DNA of 64,000 nt, taken from contig CAIIXF020000010.1 of assembly GCA_903813345.2 (NCBI GenBank), positions 36,879,425 through 36,943,424 on the forward strand, written 5' to 3'. Source of the DNA: Owenia fusiformis. Lineage: Eukaryota; Annelida; Polychaeta; Sabellida; Oweniidae. The position numbers and the translations under genes are program-made. Shown one piece after another: positions 1 to 12,413 of the stretch (its first letter is position 1; every line of letters begins with the position of its first letter). The notes below the pieces were generated by a model that ran no database searches, was not told the origin of the DNA, and saw only the letters and a list, made by a program, of their open reading frames with translations.

Positions 1-119
1 ATACACCTTGCGGACAAATTGTCTTTTATTGTATTCTTAAATATCAAACTGAGTACACTTTTTCATTGCGGGTAATATTCATACCTTACCTCATACCATA
101 ACTTTTATGCAAAAACAAA

Positions 120-1170
120 ATGGCAGACAAAGGATTTATTGCTCAAGATCGAGTATCAGCTGAAAGGTCTGACGAGGGAAATATGTCTACAAATAGGAAA
201 ATACCTAGGATATACCGAAGAAAAGCTAGGAAATTTGTGTTTAAAGAATTAGAAAGACTCACCAAAGAACAAGACCGAAAAGAGAGAATAAGCGAAAGAG
301 AACACATAAAGACCATCGAAATAGGTGAACAAAGGCAAAGAGAATTGCAGTTACAGATTAATCTAGAACAGATTAAACGTGATAATGTAGAAGAAGGCAG
401 AACACCTCAAAATACAGAACCGCAGGAATCTACTACGATTTGAACGTTATGCCTCTACTCAAAGATGGAGACAAGAAAACTATGCAATGTACTAAAGCGC
501 ACTCCTAAAAGGTAAAGCACTTGAAGTATACACTCGACTGTCTGATACAGAATGCAATTCATACGAAGCACTGAAGTTGGGACTCTTAAAAAAATACAAA
601 ATGACAGAATATGGCTACAAAAAGAAATTCTACTCATCAAGTCCTGAAGATGGAGAAAGCCCTACCGAGTACATGTCTAGAATTGAGAATTATTTCATGA
701 GGTGGATAGAACTAGCTGAAGTAAATAAAGAATTTGATGATATTCTAGACTTAATAGTCGGAGAACAATTTTTAAATTCCCGTGGAAAAGCCACCGCCAC
801 ATTCATACGAGAACACAAAATAAAATCAAGAAAAGATGTAATCGAAGAAGCAGATAGGTTTTGTAAATCTCGTGGAATGAAAACGTTGACAGAAGATAAC
901 AGTGAATGCAAGAAAATATTTGACAAGTACAAGACATATGAAAAGACCAACCAGAAGAAAATAAAGGCGACAACAACAATGAAAAAGAGACGAAGGCACA
1001 AACAAAAGAACAGAAACTAACAGTAGAAACTGTTATCTATGTTTTAAAGAAGGTCATATCGCAAGAGATTGCCCTAAGTCCATAGCCAACAAAACAATAG
1101 CTAAGCTTGCAGCACTTCTAGTACAAGCAGATGCAGACAGCAACGAAGACTTGGAAACAAATAATCATTG
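120..1170 (+). pseudogene. Ty3/Gypsy-like retrotransposon gag remnant
   Basis: Three reading frames together give a Gag-type polyprotein. Bases 120-443 encode a charged, Glu/Arg/Gln-rich coiled-coil N-terminus. Bases about 440-1020 (one in-frame stop near 494) encode a capsid-like helical domain of the kind seen in invertebrate Gypsy Gags (LLKGKALEVYTRLS, then SPEDGESPTEYMSRIENYF). Bases 1031-1072 in another frame encode a CCHC zinc knuckle, Cys-x2-Cys-x4-His-x4-Cys, followed by a short tail ending near 1170. At least two frameshifts and a stop mean it cannot make one protein. No protease or reverse transcriptase follows, so the element is truncated. It may be the same family as the pol remnant at 20.5-21.8 kb, but I cannot show that. 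Confidence 0.75.
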
Positions 1171-1739
1171 ACATCAATTTCAAAATGAAGAATATCCTTT
1201 AGACCAGAAAAGATTATTTCTAGGTTTACAATAACCAATTCAGTGTCAAATTATTCTTTTGGGAATATTTAAGGGTTTGGAAACAGATAGACTGAATACT
1301 GAATAGTGGTCATTAAGTGACGTGCAGTGACTGCATTATGCCACAAAATGCGTAAACATTTCTAAAATATCTTGCCATACTGCACATGGACCTTTAATTT
1401 CATGTTTTTTGCAGCTGTATATTTTGGTAATAATTCAAGATCAAGTAAGTAATAACGACTTCGGCAAGGCCAGGGCATTCGGAGACCATACGTTTCCCCA
1501 TACCTGGGCTTTAGTTAAAAACTCATGCCTCATATAAACTAAGGAGGGGAGCAAAGTAACATATTTGATCATAGAAAGCGACACAAATATATAATTTATG
1601 CAATAAAAGTATGTTTTGTATGAGAAATCAACAAAAAAATGTATTATGATAAATTAGCATTGTTTTTCTTGGATTCATTGAACAACAGGGGACCAGCTCA
1701 TCAGAGAACGACGCGAAGGTAACGCCTATCATACCAGTT
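1171..1739. other. Non-genic stretch
   Basis: No convincing coding region or RNA gene. Some of it could be the decayed remainder of the Gypsy element to the left. Confidence 0.5.
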
Positions 1740-2790
1740 GAATATCTCACCATCATAATACCCTATATCCCCTTTGGGGTCTACACAGAATCAACTGATA
1801 AACTAACAACATAATACCCTAAACCGACCATTTGTTTCTTAACCTAATAAACACCACACCACAACCTGATCGGACACAGCCCACAACTCGACATATATAA
1901 CCTATTAGAACCAAACACAACCTAGATCACCAATCATGCAACAGTACAATAGAACATAACCCAGTGTCAAAATACACAGAACGCAATAGAGCATAACCCA
2001 GCACCAAAGCCAGCATGGATCAACCTGACTTACAACCACCAAAACACAACCAACTGTGAGATTAACACAATATGTCACAACCCAATAATAAGACAACAAA
2101 GACAAACACAGCCAATTGTTGAATTAACTCAACACAATTGTGCACAATTCAACACTAAACAATAAAAATCAGGCAAAACCAATAAAACACTACTAAACTA
2201 ACAACCATGAAAACACATCGAACTGTTATCACCACACGATTTGGCACAATCCAATGGTAAACCAACAAAAGCAAACACAGCCCATTGTTCAAGTAACACA
2301 ACACAGTTTTTCAAAACCCAAAACCAAACAATCAAAACAAAATCAGGCACAGGCAAAAAAACAAATTAAAATTGTAATACCGAGATACACAACTAACTTA
2401 ACTCAATTGGAGACAACGCCAATCACACAACACAATCAGAGACAACAAGATACCTCACCCGACTAGCCACAACCAGCTAGCCAACCATATAACATATTCA
2501 CAAGAGAAAGCAACCCATTATAAGATTAACATAACACAATTGGACACAACCCAATACTAAATCACCAGACTAACAACCATCAAGAGAACCGAGTGTCAAA
2601 CGTACACAACACAATTCGGCAAAACCTATACCTACTTGACACTAACCCACCATTGCATAACCAGGCTTAACCAAATACTCAGTCGATTTACTCAACCCAT
2701 CAAAACACAATCAGGCACAACCAATAAACCACAACGAAACGTTGATACCGACCCGATATCTACTGAATATGTACTTGAATTACAACCGCC
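1740..2790. repeat. A/C-rich degenerate tandem array (~168-bp period)
   Basis: The plus strand is strongly A and C rich and poor in G. Blocks such as AAAGACAAACACAGCC near 2098 and AAAGCAAACACAGCC near 2266 recur about 168 bases apart, each followed by a CACAAC/CAATA-rich stretch and an AATCAGGCA block; further diverged blocks lie near 2511 and 2700. The open reading frames in it follow from base composition. The array ends near a C10 run at 2790-2799. Confidence 0.55.
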
Positions 2791-2814
2791 CCCCCCCCTT
2801 CCCTATCATCACAA

Positions 2815-2956
2815 GGCTGCTAATGAAGAACACATCATGGACCACTGTCCAAGAGTTAGGAACATCTGGGGCCCCTATCGTGACTCATATGTAAGAGAGA
2901 AGATCCGTTACCATGGTTACAGGATCTGGATGTCAGACCTGTCTTTACAAAAATGA
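2815..2956 (+). pseudogene. Possible LINE ORF2 C-terminal fragment
   Basis: A short reading frame contains NEEHIMDHCPRVRNI, which resembles the His-x4-Cys half of the C-terminal zinc finger of many non-LTR retrotransposon polyproteins (compare EHFILRCP in the LINE at 58.2 kb). Nothing upstream supports a longer match, so this is weak. Confidence 0.25.
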
Positions 2957-4070
2957 AAATAGGAAATGATACGCCAATATCATCATCCTAGGATCAAAGA
3001 AATATACTCTACCTGTTACATAATCACTGACGGTGGTTCGGGGAAGCTTGGGCACTAAGCTTTAGGGCACTAGTCTCCCTGGACCCCCAAACGAGGCCGC
3101 TTACTATTTGACATAGATCGCATGACTTGATTCGTGTTCAAGTCATACCACGGGAAGAAGCTACCTGGCTAGAATTTTTTTCAAAATCATTCAGTTTTTC
3201 ATCATACTGAGCACTTTTCGGGAGTTTTAAGCCAAAAAGCTTCCCCTTGCCACAAGCTGGATACGATATAAGAGTGATGCGGGGCGCCATCTTTAGACCC
3301 AATATCACATGATTCATTGTCGATGTCAGGACCAAGCAACTATACTCAAACTAAGACCCGAAGATATCTGGGTGTCAATCCGACCCCTATCTCCGAAATT
3401 CATCAGCCACAGATATGACACTTTGGCGTAAAAACCAAGTTGATTGGGGGAGAGGGGCGAGAGAGGGGAGAGGGAAGATTGGGAGAGAGAAGTTATGATA
3501 GTTGGCACTTAATGCCAATTAAATTGAAATTCATAAAATATTGAATGTAACCTTGTTTCTAATATTCTAGGAAATACAAAATGATGATTAAGAATTCGCG
3601 AATCACGTTCTCTCCACGAATTTAGAAAAAAACGTTTTTTCAAAGTTTATTTATAGTTTAGTTTAGTTTATTATTTATTTATAGTGTTCAGATTACAATT
3701 CAATATAATATAAAAAATATAAAAATACAATTTTACCCAGCCCACCTTGGGCTTATTCACCACTGTTAACAATAGGAAATACAAAATATAAAAACTACTT
3801 TATGAATATCTTCGAATTTTGGGCATATTCTTGGGTGTCTATACAAACTGTTGAGATAGAATTATGATATGATACCATTTTCCTTTTAGATATTATTTTT
3901 TCTTCTACCATAATTTTTGAATTTCTTTATTTCGATGTTTGTGCCGTTGCTCGTTAGTTCCTAGGCAACACCAAGGACAGAAATTATATTGGAACAGTTA
4001 TACATTCATACATCTGCATACTAAATCACTGATTGGCATTTTTTGTTAATATTAAATTATGAATGCTAAA
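2957..4070. other. Non-genic stretch
   Basis: No gene seen. Contains a short (TTTAG/TTTAT) microsatellite near 3650-3685 and A/T-rich sequence. Confidence 0.5.
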
Positions 4071-4165
4071 GACAAAAACTTCAGTTCTAGAGAAGCTTTG
4101 GCCGTGATTTTGGTTTTATTTGAAAAATAATATATTATACTCTAAGGCAGCGAAGCGTTTTTGGC
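4071..4165 (+). repeat. Dispersed repeat, copy A
   Basis: About 95 bases match 28675-28770 closely and in the same orientation, including the block AAAATAATATATTATACTCT. The second copy directly follows the 3' tail of a LINE. The parent element is not recognised. Confidence 0.7.
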
Positions 4166-5092
4166 AAAACACATTAATTGTGAAAGAAAATTAAATTGGC
4201 AATCTATCACAAAATGTCAAAAATTTAATCTCCCGGGTAACGTTGACCTTGATTTGACCTTTGTTGGTCTACTGTTTTTGAAAAAATACTTCTCTGAAGA
4301 GGTAATTGAATACGTTTATAACAATAACAACAATATTGTTATAAATATCACAGAGAGGGGGTCCAAATGACCCCCCCCCCTTCCTAAATGGTTAGTGTTA
4401 ATTAGGCAACCGGAATATTTCATCGAATAACATATTATCAACCCACTGAGCGGTAGCCAAACTGCGCCCATACCATGACACGTAGTCACGTAGTTTGGAT
4501 AGTCAGTGCGCAGTATGGTTAAAAAAGGCAGGCGACTTTTGTTTATTTTTTTATTATTTCTGTCTAGATTCTAGATTAATTTATGTGTAAATCCTCATTA
4601 GAACGGTGACAAAAATACTATTTATCTTCTCATGTTTTAAAATCTTTTTTTCATTTCACAAAGTTTTTGTTAGTTTTTCTTTTTTTATAATTTTTTTTTA
4701 TTTCAAAGAATAAGCATGTTAAAGCAATTGCAAAAAACAATTACAGTACAGTTACATGGTAAACCTACATTTAACAATTTTACAATACAGTACAGTGGTT
4801 AAATATTTCGTCTAAAGAGACGTTATACCATTGGCATTTTTTTATTTATTTAAAGGAAAAAAATCATCAGTTTCATTTGTTTAATTTTGTTTCCATGATT
4901 TTCCACTTATCGCCTCTGCCAACCCGTTTTTGTTAGTTTTTGATAGATTCGTGTTTTCCTTACAGAATGAACGCATTAAACGGGAAAATAATTCAGTATA
5001 AACGTCTTAGGATTGTGTTGGAAAATACAGACTCTAACTTGTATGATGCAATGTTTCCAGGCACGCAGTTTGTGATCGAAACGAACTGTGTC
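4166..5092. other. Non-genic A/T-rich stretch
   Basis: No gene. Holds a small TTATAACAAT/ATTGTTATAA hairpin near 4316-4345, a C-rich run near 4370 and poly-T tracts near 4680. Confidence 0.5.
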
Positions 5093-5173
5093 ATATTTTA
5101 TTTGCCAATTTATCTCTGCCTATATCAAGCTGCGTACATACTGTGAGCACAGAGAAATTGGCAAATAAAATAT
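5093..5173. repeat. Short hairpin (24-26 bp arms)
   Basis: Arms at about 5093-5118 and 5150-5173 are inverted copies (ATATTTTATTTGCCAATTT and its complement) around a ~30-base loop. Confidence 0.7.
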
Positions 5174-5514
5174 AACCCCGCACCTTTTGTAAACGGCAAC
5201 GTACTCCCGTTAAATCACATAGGCCAGCCTCATCATAAAAAACCATGACATCTAATCTCATCCTACATGTTTCAGATGAAACAGAAAGATGCTACGAGTA
5301 TCAGTTTGGAAGAGTATGCGCGCAGTTAGTGATTTCTGGCTAAAATAAGCGCGCAGTTTGTGTTTTATTACTTTCTCTTTCTCTCATGTTCAACTGATTT
5401 AACACGAACTATTTTGTATTGTACGTGAAAACTGGGTTAAGATTTACCTATGAATCAAAACCGAAGTATTTTCTATGTCTTGGAAAAGAGCGATATCAAC
5501 GTATGTGTCGGTAA

Positions 5515-6450
5515 GGGTGACCATATCTCACATTATTAACTTCCAAAATATGGAGCATATGTATCTCAAATGTGCTCAAAATGTTGTATGTACTCTTGCT
5601 TTGTCATAATATTACTAATATGAAGTAAGAAAATGATTGTACATTTTAGAAATTATTAATTCTCATTTTGGCTTCTGACGTCCCAGGGGTGACCATATCT
5701 CACTTTTATAACTGCCAAAATATGGAGCATATGTATCTCAAATGTGGTCAAAATGGTGTATGTACTCTTGCTTTGTCATAATATTAGTAATATGAAGTAA
5801 GAAAATGATTGTACATTTAAAAAAAATATTAATTCTCATTTTGGCTTCTGACGTCCCAGGGGTGACCATATGTCACCTTAATAACTTCCAAAATATTGAG
5901 CATATGTATCTCAAATGTGCTCAAAATGGTGTATGTACTCTTGCTTTGTCATAATATTACTAATAAGAAGTAGAAAATCATTGTACATTTTAGAAATTAT
6001 CAATTCTCATTTTGGCTTCTGACGTCCCAGGGGTGACCATATCTCACCTTAATAACTTCCAAAATATGGAGCATATGTATCTCAAATGTACTCAAAATGG
6101 TGTATGTACTCTTGCTTTGTCATAATATTATACTAATAAGATGTAGGAATATGATTATACATTTAAAAAATTTTAATTTTAGCTTCTGACGTTCCTGGGT
6201 AATCAAATCGCAACATATAATAATAATAATAACTTCTAAGATATGTAACATATACGCCTCAGATATTCTCAGAAAAGTCTTGTCTTTCATATTACTAATG
6301 AAATGTAGAAAAATGATTGCATTTTTTTAATTTTAATTTTAGCCTCTTGTGTCCCACCTTGATAACTCTCACGATTATGCAACTTATGCATCTCAAATGT
6401 GTGCTCAAAATGGTATACATATAGTCTTGTTTTGTCATATTTATTTAGAA
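5515..6450 (+). repeat. Left arm: ~5.5 tandem units of ~171 bp
   Basis: GGGTGA boundaries recur at 5515, 5687, 5860, 6031 and about 6197, giving periods of 172, 173, 171 and ~166. Each unit carries GGAGCATATGTATCTCAAAT, CTTGCTTTGTCATAATATTA and TTTTGGCTTCTGACGTCCC. Units decay toward the centre, so the outer copies are the most alike. Confidence 0.85.
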
Positions 6451-7429
6451 TCATAAAATCAACAGTTCAGAATCAATGGATTTTGACTGTCTCCTCTACA
6501 GCTACATATAATTCAGGGCAAATAATATCTGCTTTCAAATATTTGCATCTGCTCCCCAAACAACCTTTACAGGTACAATGGATGAGATTATTCCCTTGCA
6601 TAACTTGGACCAAACATCTTTTGTAATCCATACAGGAATCCTTTTAGCCTATCAATAGTGGGAGTACTTTACTCCATTTATGAAGTAATGGCAAATGTTG
6701 ATAAGGTGTTAATATGTTATCCTGTGGCCTGCAATATATGCACCTTGGATCATACACTGAATTAAGGGATTTTGAGTATGTAAAATACGGGAAAAGGAGC
6801 TCTTTGTAATGATAAATCTTTCTAGCCACATTCTCTAGTTTTCATGTTTGTCATACAATATACATTGATTGTATTGAAATATTAATTTATGATCGTGATG
6901 TCCCGCACTTCTAGGGTCCCAGAGAAGAGCTTAGCTTTTGGAACACTTGCATTACTCTTGGCATGATAGGCCATACAGTGAATACAATTGTTGATATGGG
7001 GCAAGAACAATATAGCACATTCGACAAAAGGCAACTTGAAAACCTAACAGTACCATTTGATAGAACCATATCCAGGAACAAAGTTCTTCAGTTTATTAGG
7101 CCTCCAAAACCTCCATTCATAACAGATTATGGAAAACTATAGTTCCTCCATTTTCAGGATATTTTCAAAATTTCGGGTCAGATTTGGGGTTAAGGGGCCA
7201 ATTTTGGTAAATGAGGCTAGGCTACTCACACTACTGATAGGCTACCAGTATACAAAAGATGTTGCATCCAAGGTATGCAAAAGACTTATCGTCCATTGTT
7301 CCTGTAATATATGGAGTGTTTCGGGAGAAGATGCAAATATTTGAAAGTAGATCTTATTGTCTCAGCTGCATCCTTCAGGGGAGACAGTCAAATCCATAAA
7401 TTCTGAACTTCTGATTTTATGAATCTCAA

Positions 7430-8380
7430 TAAATATGACAAAACAAGACTATATTTATACCATTTTGGGCACGCATTTGAGATGCATATGTTGCATACTG
7501 TGACAGTTATATCAAGGTGAGATATAGTTGCCCCTGAGATGTCAGATTCGGAAGCTAAAATGAAAATTTCAATTCAAAAAAGGTGTAATAATTTTTTCTA
7601 CATCTCATGAATAATATTATGACAAAGCAAGACCATATGCCCCATTTTTGGTATATTTGAGTTGTATATGTTACATAATTTTAGAAGTTATTGAGGGACG
7701 TCAGAAGCTAAAATTAAAATTAACATTTTTTAAATGTATAATCATATTCCTACATCTTATTAGTATAATATTATGACAAAGCAAGAGTACATACACCATT
7801 TTGAGTACATTTGAGATACATATGCTCCATATTTTGGAAGTTATTAAGGTGAGATATGATCACCCCTGGGACGTCAGAAGCCAAAATGAGAATTAATATT
7901 TTTTTAAATGTACGATCATTTTCCTATATCTTATTAGTAATATTATGACGAGACAAGATTATATACACCATTTTGAGCACATTTGAGATACATATGCTCC
8001 ATATTTTGGAAATTATTAAGGTGAGATATGGTCACCCCTGGAACGTCAGAAGCTAAAATGAAAATTAATATTTTTAAAATGTACAATCATTTTTTTACAT
8101 CTTATTAGTAATATTATGACTAGACAAGACTATAAACACCATTTTGAGCAAATTTGAGATACATATGCTCCATATTTTGGAAGTTATTAAGGTGAGATAT
8201 GGTCACCCCTGGAACGTCAGAAGCTAAAATGAAAATTAATATTTTTAAAATGTACAATCATTTTTCTACATATTATTAGTAATATTATGACAAGGCAAGA
8301 CTATATACACCATTTTGAGCATATTTGAGATACATATGCTCCATATTTTGGAAGTTAATAATGTGAGATATGGTCACCCC
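7430..8380 (-). repeat. Right arm: ~6 inverted tandem units of ~171 bp
   Basis: Reverse-complement copies of the left-arm unit. The GTCACCCC/GACGTCAG junctions fall near 7530, 7695, 7862, 8033, 8205 and 8373, a spacing close to 171. The inner units are again the most diverged. Confidence 0.85.
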
Positions 8381-9006
8381 TATCCTGAATGATGCCACAA
8401 TTTTAAATTTCAATAATTTTTTTCTCCGAAGGTACAAAAGCTTTTGATCTAATTTTAAGTATGTGGTATGAACATATATAGGTCCTTCAGAATGAATTTT
8501 TTCAGTTCATTTTGTACCTTAACGAATCTAAAATAAGTTATTACACGTGGTAGAAGTACGAAAATAGGTGGCGCCCCTGTAGTGAATTTCAAGATATGCC
8601 TTTTTTCACCCTAATACACACAAGAAAATTCATACTGATTGTAAATAATGTTTTTTGTAAGATTTTATTAGTATTTCAATGTCATTTTACTATTAAAATG
8701 TGTTAAAAAATTATTTTATACCCCTACCCCCTGTTTGAAAATGATTCAAACATGACCGTGCTCTATTCGAATTTCTCAACCAATCAGAATGCAGCATAGC
8801 CAATATAGAACGTTCTCTAATTCTCCATAGATGCACGACCATGCTCTATTCAATCTGCAATTTGCATTGTTTTGAGTGACGTCACATCTCAGCTGCACAT
8901 CTGGGGCTCTGTCCGGGACTCCGACTTCAGAATCTTGACAGCATGCGTATTCTTCCTTCATGCCCGTTCCACAGACACGGCTTTTACTAATTTTTATGTT
9001 TGAATC
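8381..9006. other. Non-genic stretch with short direct repeat
   Basis: No gene seen. CATGACCGTGCTCTATTC near 8751 and CACGACCATGCTCTATTC near 8834 are near-identical; they may belong to the hairpin element that follows. A perfect TGACGTCA lies at 8877-8884 and CAACCAATCAGA near 8778. Confidence 0.45.
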
Positions 9007-9165
9007 GGAATAAATAATGATAGGCCATTCAATATGGTGAAATTCAGCACTCGTTGGACAGAATGTTAGTACAAATGCACTCACCTTCGGTTCGTGCTTT
9101 GTACATCATTCTGTCCAACTCGTGCTGAATTTCACCATATTGAATGGCCTATCATTATTTATTCC
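9007..9165. repeat. Hairpin element, ~65-bp arms
   Basis: Left arm 9007-9072 and right arm 9101-9165 are ~95% inverted copies (GGAATAAATAATGATAGGCC outermost). The 28-base loop, read on the minus strand, contains GCACGAACCGAAGGTGAGTG, a motif shared in outline with hairpins at 33.07 and 41.69 kb. Confidence 0.85.
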
Positions 9166-10443
9166 TTAAATAGATGGCGCCTCTTTAACTGCCCATAGCG
9201 AATTCGTTTACCACACATTTTTATTCCACCCAAGATGAATTTATTCTACAGACTGTCTGGAACAAAATGATACCCACAAACCTTTTTTCAGAGCCGAGTA
9301 ACGAAATCAGACCTAGGGACAGCACTACAAAAGTACTTTCTTTAATCATTTGCTAAAAGACGTTTAGAACAGTGGCACATTACATTGTAGTGCAGCATTT
9401 ATACAATTACATCTATAGTAAATGTCAGGGGTATATAATTTGACTAAAATCGCCTTTAGCAACCATCGAATTGTCTGGCTAGGTCGTGACCCGCTAGGTC
9501 GTGACCTCAACTATCTCTGTTGCAAAAACCCAGTACCCATTTGGTTTTTTCCTGCAGTGATAATTGCAAGACTGTCGAATAGAGTTGTCGGCTGGACATT
9601 CAAACAGTCTATGTTCAAATGTATTATGGTAGTTGAAATCGCATGAAGTACATGAACCTTTGCATTACTACAGCATTACTACAAAGGATAGGTATCGATG
9701 TGGTGAACTAAATTCAACAATGTTTTTCTCTTAAACCAATTATTGTCTATGCCTATGTCAATAATCTGCAAAAGGCTAATAAGCCCAATTATTGAAAACA
9801 TTCTGTAAAAGAACACGATCCTTTACGTAATGTTAACTGATTGATAACAATTAAATGCAAAAATTATTTATATATATTTTACATAACTGTTTTTCTTAAC
9901 ATTTTTTGTTTTTAGTGCAATTTTTTGGTTCCTTTCTACCAATTCTTTAGAATGAAATTAAATGTCTTTCCGAACCTTATTGGAACAAAATAGCATATAC
10001 AACATTTTCTTAGACCTCTCAATATTATAGTTATACACCGGAAATTTTGGTTGATTTAACAAAAAGTATGCAAAAAATTAAAACAAAATTTCCCAAAATA
10101 GTTAAAAATCAAGATAAACCTTTTGTTTTATTAACAAGATACTTGTTTTATAATCAACCAAACTTTCCTTTGTACACTTACAACATTGAGAGACATAAAC
10201 ACGTTGTTTTTTGTGTAATGACCTCTACATAAAAAGGATATTTTCGCTCTAATAAACGCCCAACACAATTTAGAAAAAACGCCTTGTGCACTACAAGGCA
10301 ACATGCAAAATGTCACCACCTCTCATTTGTCACAGACGCCGAACGTCGAACACCAACCGTTGAACGCCGATCACCGTCAATAAAAAACGACTATAACAGT
10401 ATATATGTCACCATTTAAGTATTATTTGTGACATACTATTAAT
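9166..10443. other. Non-genic stretch
   Basis: No gene seen. A direct duplication of GCTAGGTCGTGACC lies at about 9479-9507. The rest is A/T-rich without clear structure. Confidence 0.45.
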
Positions 10444-11213
10444 CACGCCCGGTGATCGTGAAAATGGGACGGAGGGGGGAGCAGGCAATTTCTGCAAGAA
10501 AATTCAACAAATCTGAGAGATTTATTTTTTCAAGAAAAAGTTTACTACTGAATTGCTAAATTGATAGGCGCACGGTATGGTAAAATATGTTAGGTCTTCT
10601 GGGATTTTTTCTGAAACGATAGGCATCTAAGATATGAGATCTATTAAAAAAGGCGCGAGGCAACCAACAGACACAAATCAACGTTTTAGCTATAAATCAA
10701 GCAACAATGGTCTACACGACCTGTATTAAATACTTTTAAGTGACGATATCATAACTAAATTAATGCCATTGCTGAATTTATAAAACAAGTTTCAATACGT
10801 AAAATAAAAAATAATCGAAAATAATTTTGGGACGGAGGGGGGGCATTGCTATTTCACCTTTGGAAACTTATTTTACAAAGTCAGCAATAACATTAATTTT
10901 GTGACGATAATGTCACTTACAAGTATTTATTACAGGTCATGTAAACCATTGTTGCTTCATTTATAGCAACAACATTGACTTTTGCACGTTGGTACGTTGC
11001 GCCTTTTTTAATAGATCTTATACCCTAAAAGAGTATCGGTTGAAAAAAAATCCTAGAATACCTAACATATTTTACAATACCGTGAGCCTATTTATTTAGC
11101 AATTCAATAGTAAACTTCTACTTTAAAAAATAAATCTTCCAGATTTGTTGAAATTTCTAGCAGAAATTGCCTGCTCCCCCCCCTCCGTCCCAATTCTACG
11201 ATCACCGGGTGTG
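10444..11213. mobile_element. Long palindromic (foldback/MITE-like) element, 770 bp
   Basis: Termini CACGCCCGGTGATCG and CGATCACCGGGTGTG are inverted. Beyond them lie a G-rich tract (GGGACGGAGGGG) facing a C-rich tract (CCCCTCCGTCCC). The arms stay recognisably complementary for roughly 350 bases, almost to the centre. A second GGGACGGAGGGG near 10831 breaks the symmetry. No coding sequence. A half-length relative is at 15350-15612. Confidence 0.8.
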
Positions 11214-11392
11214 TAAATTATTATTTTCTTTCAGAAAAGCACACACGTTTTATGATATAATCAACACTTTAGATCACAATAAGTTACCTTTTCTATTCAA
11301 TCATAGCTACAATAAATAATCTCGTAATGAAGTGGATGGAGTGGGATAACGTGTATATAAGACATGTTACTTGAATGTATTCTAATGATTCC

Positions 11393-11934
11393 AAAGGAGG
11401 AGGGAAGTTAGCGCAACAGATTTTGGACAGTCATATGTTGGATTTTGGCCATTTCCTGGGGATTTAAACAGGTGCATATGTTAGGCAAATGCATTACCTC
11501 CAGGAAAATCACTTCTAGAGATGATAAAATACTTTCGACTTTGAGACAGGGTAGATGCAAACAACCCACCCACATGTTTTTTCTGAAATGTTTTCCTGAT
11601 TTTCAACCCCTTCCATCCCTGCTTTTTAAATTTTTTTTATTCCATCCAAGTGATTAACTATGTGTCAAAACGCAACATATTGATGAAAGAAAAATTTTAA
11701 AAAACATGGATGGAAGGGGTCGAAAATCAGGGAAACATTTCAGAAAAAACATGTGGGTGGGGTGTTTGCATCTACCCTGTCTCAAAGTCGAAATTATTTT
11801 ATCATCTCTAGAAGTGATTTTCCTGGAGGTAAAGCATTGGCCTAACATATGTAATTGTTTAAATTCTCAGAAAATGGCCAAAATCCAACATATGACAGTT
11901 CAAAATCCGTTGCGCTAATTTCCCTCCTCCTTTT
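11393..11934. mobile_element. Long palindromic (foldback) element, 542 bp
   Basis: Arms of about 250 bases at 11393-11645 and 11680-11934 are inverted copies around a ~35-base centre. Outer ends are AAAGGAGGAGGGAAGTTAGC on the left and its near complement on the right. Open frames on both strands within it are shadows of the palindrome. It directly abuts a LINE C-terminal fragment at 11935, so it probably inserted into that LINE. Confidence 0.85.
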
Positions 11935-12413
11935 CCCATTTCTCCAGAGATATAATATCTGTTGACCATTTAGGCTTTATTAGCGATATCATGAGTATTG
12001 TCGCAGAGCACAACGTTCTTAAGGAATACGTTGACGGTTTTGTAAAAAGCGGTCAAATCACTCAAAAGAGGCTTTTCAAAAATATCGTAAAAGGCCAAAT
12101 ACTTCTAAAAGAAGAAGAGTCGTGGAAACATCGAGTCAAAGCAAACTCAAACCTTGTTATATTTCAACATATTCATCAAAATATTAAACCGTGTTTCGCA
12201 TGGCAAATAGGTCTTAAGTTTCCAAAATACACGTGGTCACTCGGTAACCTCATAAACCTGGCCACAGATCCAAGTTATAAAATGTATCGTTGTAACAGTT
12301 GCCACGGGTTATGTGAACGTATCGTTGTGCATTATTTGCAGTGTGAGTATTTTTCAATGCGTAAGGACATCTTTGAAAAACTCATCGACCATTTGCCTAT
12401 AAGTGTGGTGTAA
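11935..12413 (+). pseudogene. Non-LTR retrotransposon ORF2 C-terminal fragment
   Basis: An open frame runs from the edge of the foldback element to a stop at 12411-12413. It ends in a zinc-finger-like segment, RCNSCHGLCERIVVHYLQC, with Cys-x2-Cys and a His-x4-Cys pair, followed by FEKL. Spacing and surroundings (basic, Trp/Phe-rich 100 residues before it) match the C-terminus of the intact LINE protein at 57.9-58.4 kb, though identity is low. The frame is open upstream of the first Met, so the Met at 11991 is not a real start. A few bases left of the foldback (about 11310-11385) may encode more of the same protein. It is a truncated, diverged copy. Confidence 0.55.

Larger units (their letters stand above)
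5515..8380. mobile_element. Foldback element with tandem-repeat arms
   Basis: Two arrays of the same ~171-bp unit face each other around a ~1-kb non-repeated centre. The outermost bases are inverted: GGGTGACCATATCTCAC on the left, and on the right GTGAGATATGGTCACCCC. A TA lies just outside both ends (5512-5513 and 8381-8382), so a TA target duplication is possible. The layout recalls Drosophila foldback elements, whose long inverted repeats are built of tandem repeats. No transposase is evident. A minus-strand frame at 6644-6829 contains YDPRCIYCRPQDNILTPYQH but I do not recognise it. Confidence 0.8.

Noticed and set aside
2254-2466. 70-codon frame in the A/C-rich region
   Set aside because: Gln/Thr/Lys/Pro composition follows from A/C bias in a tandem repeat.
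6644-6829. Minus-strand frame in the centre of the 5.5-8.4 kb foldback as a transposase
   Set aside because: It has a CxxC-like pair, but no catalytic motif or recognised family, and is only 61 codons.
5515-8380. CRISPR-like array of regular repeats
   Set aside because: Units are 171 bp, contiguous, without spacers, and in a eukaryotic genome.
11445-11918. Similar frames on plus and minus strands encoding nearly the same peptide
   Set aside because: They are mirror images produced by the foldback palindrome.
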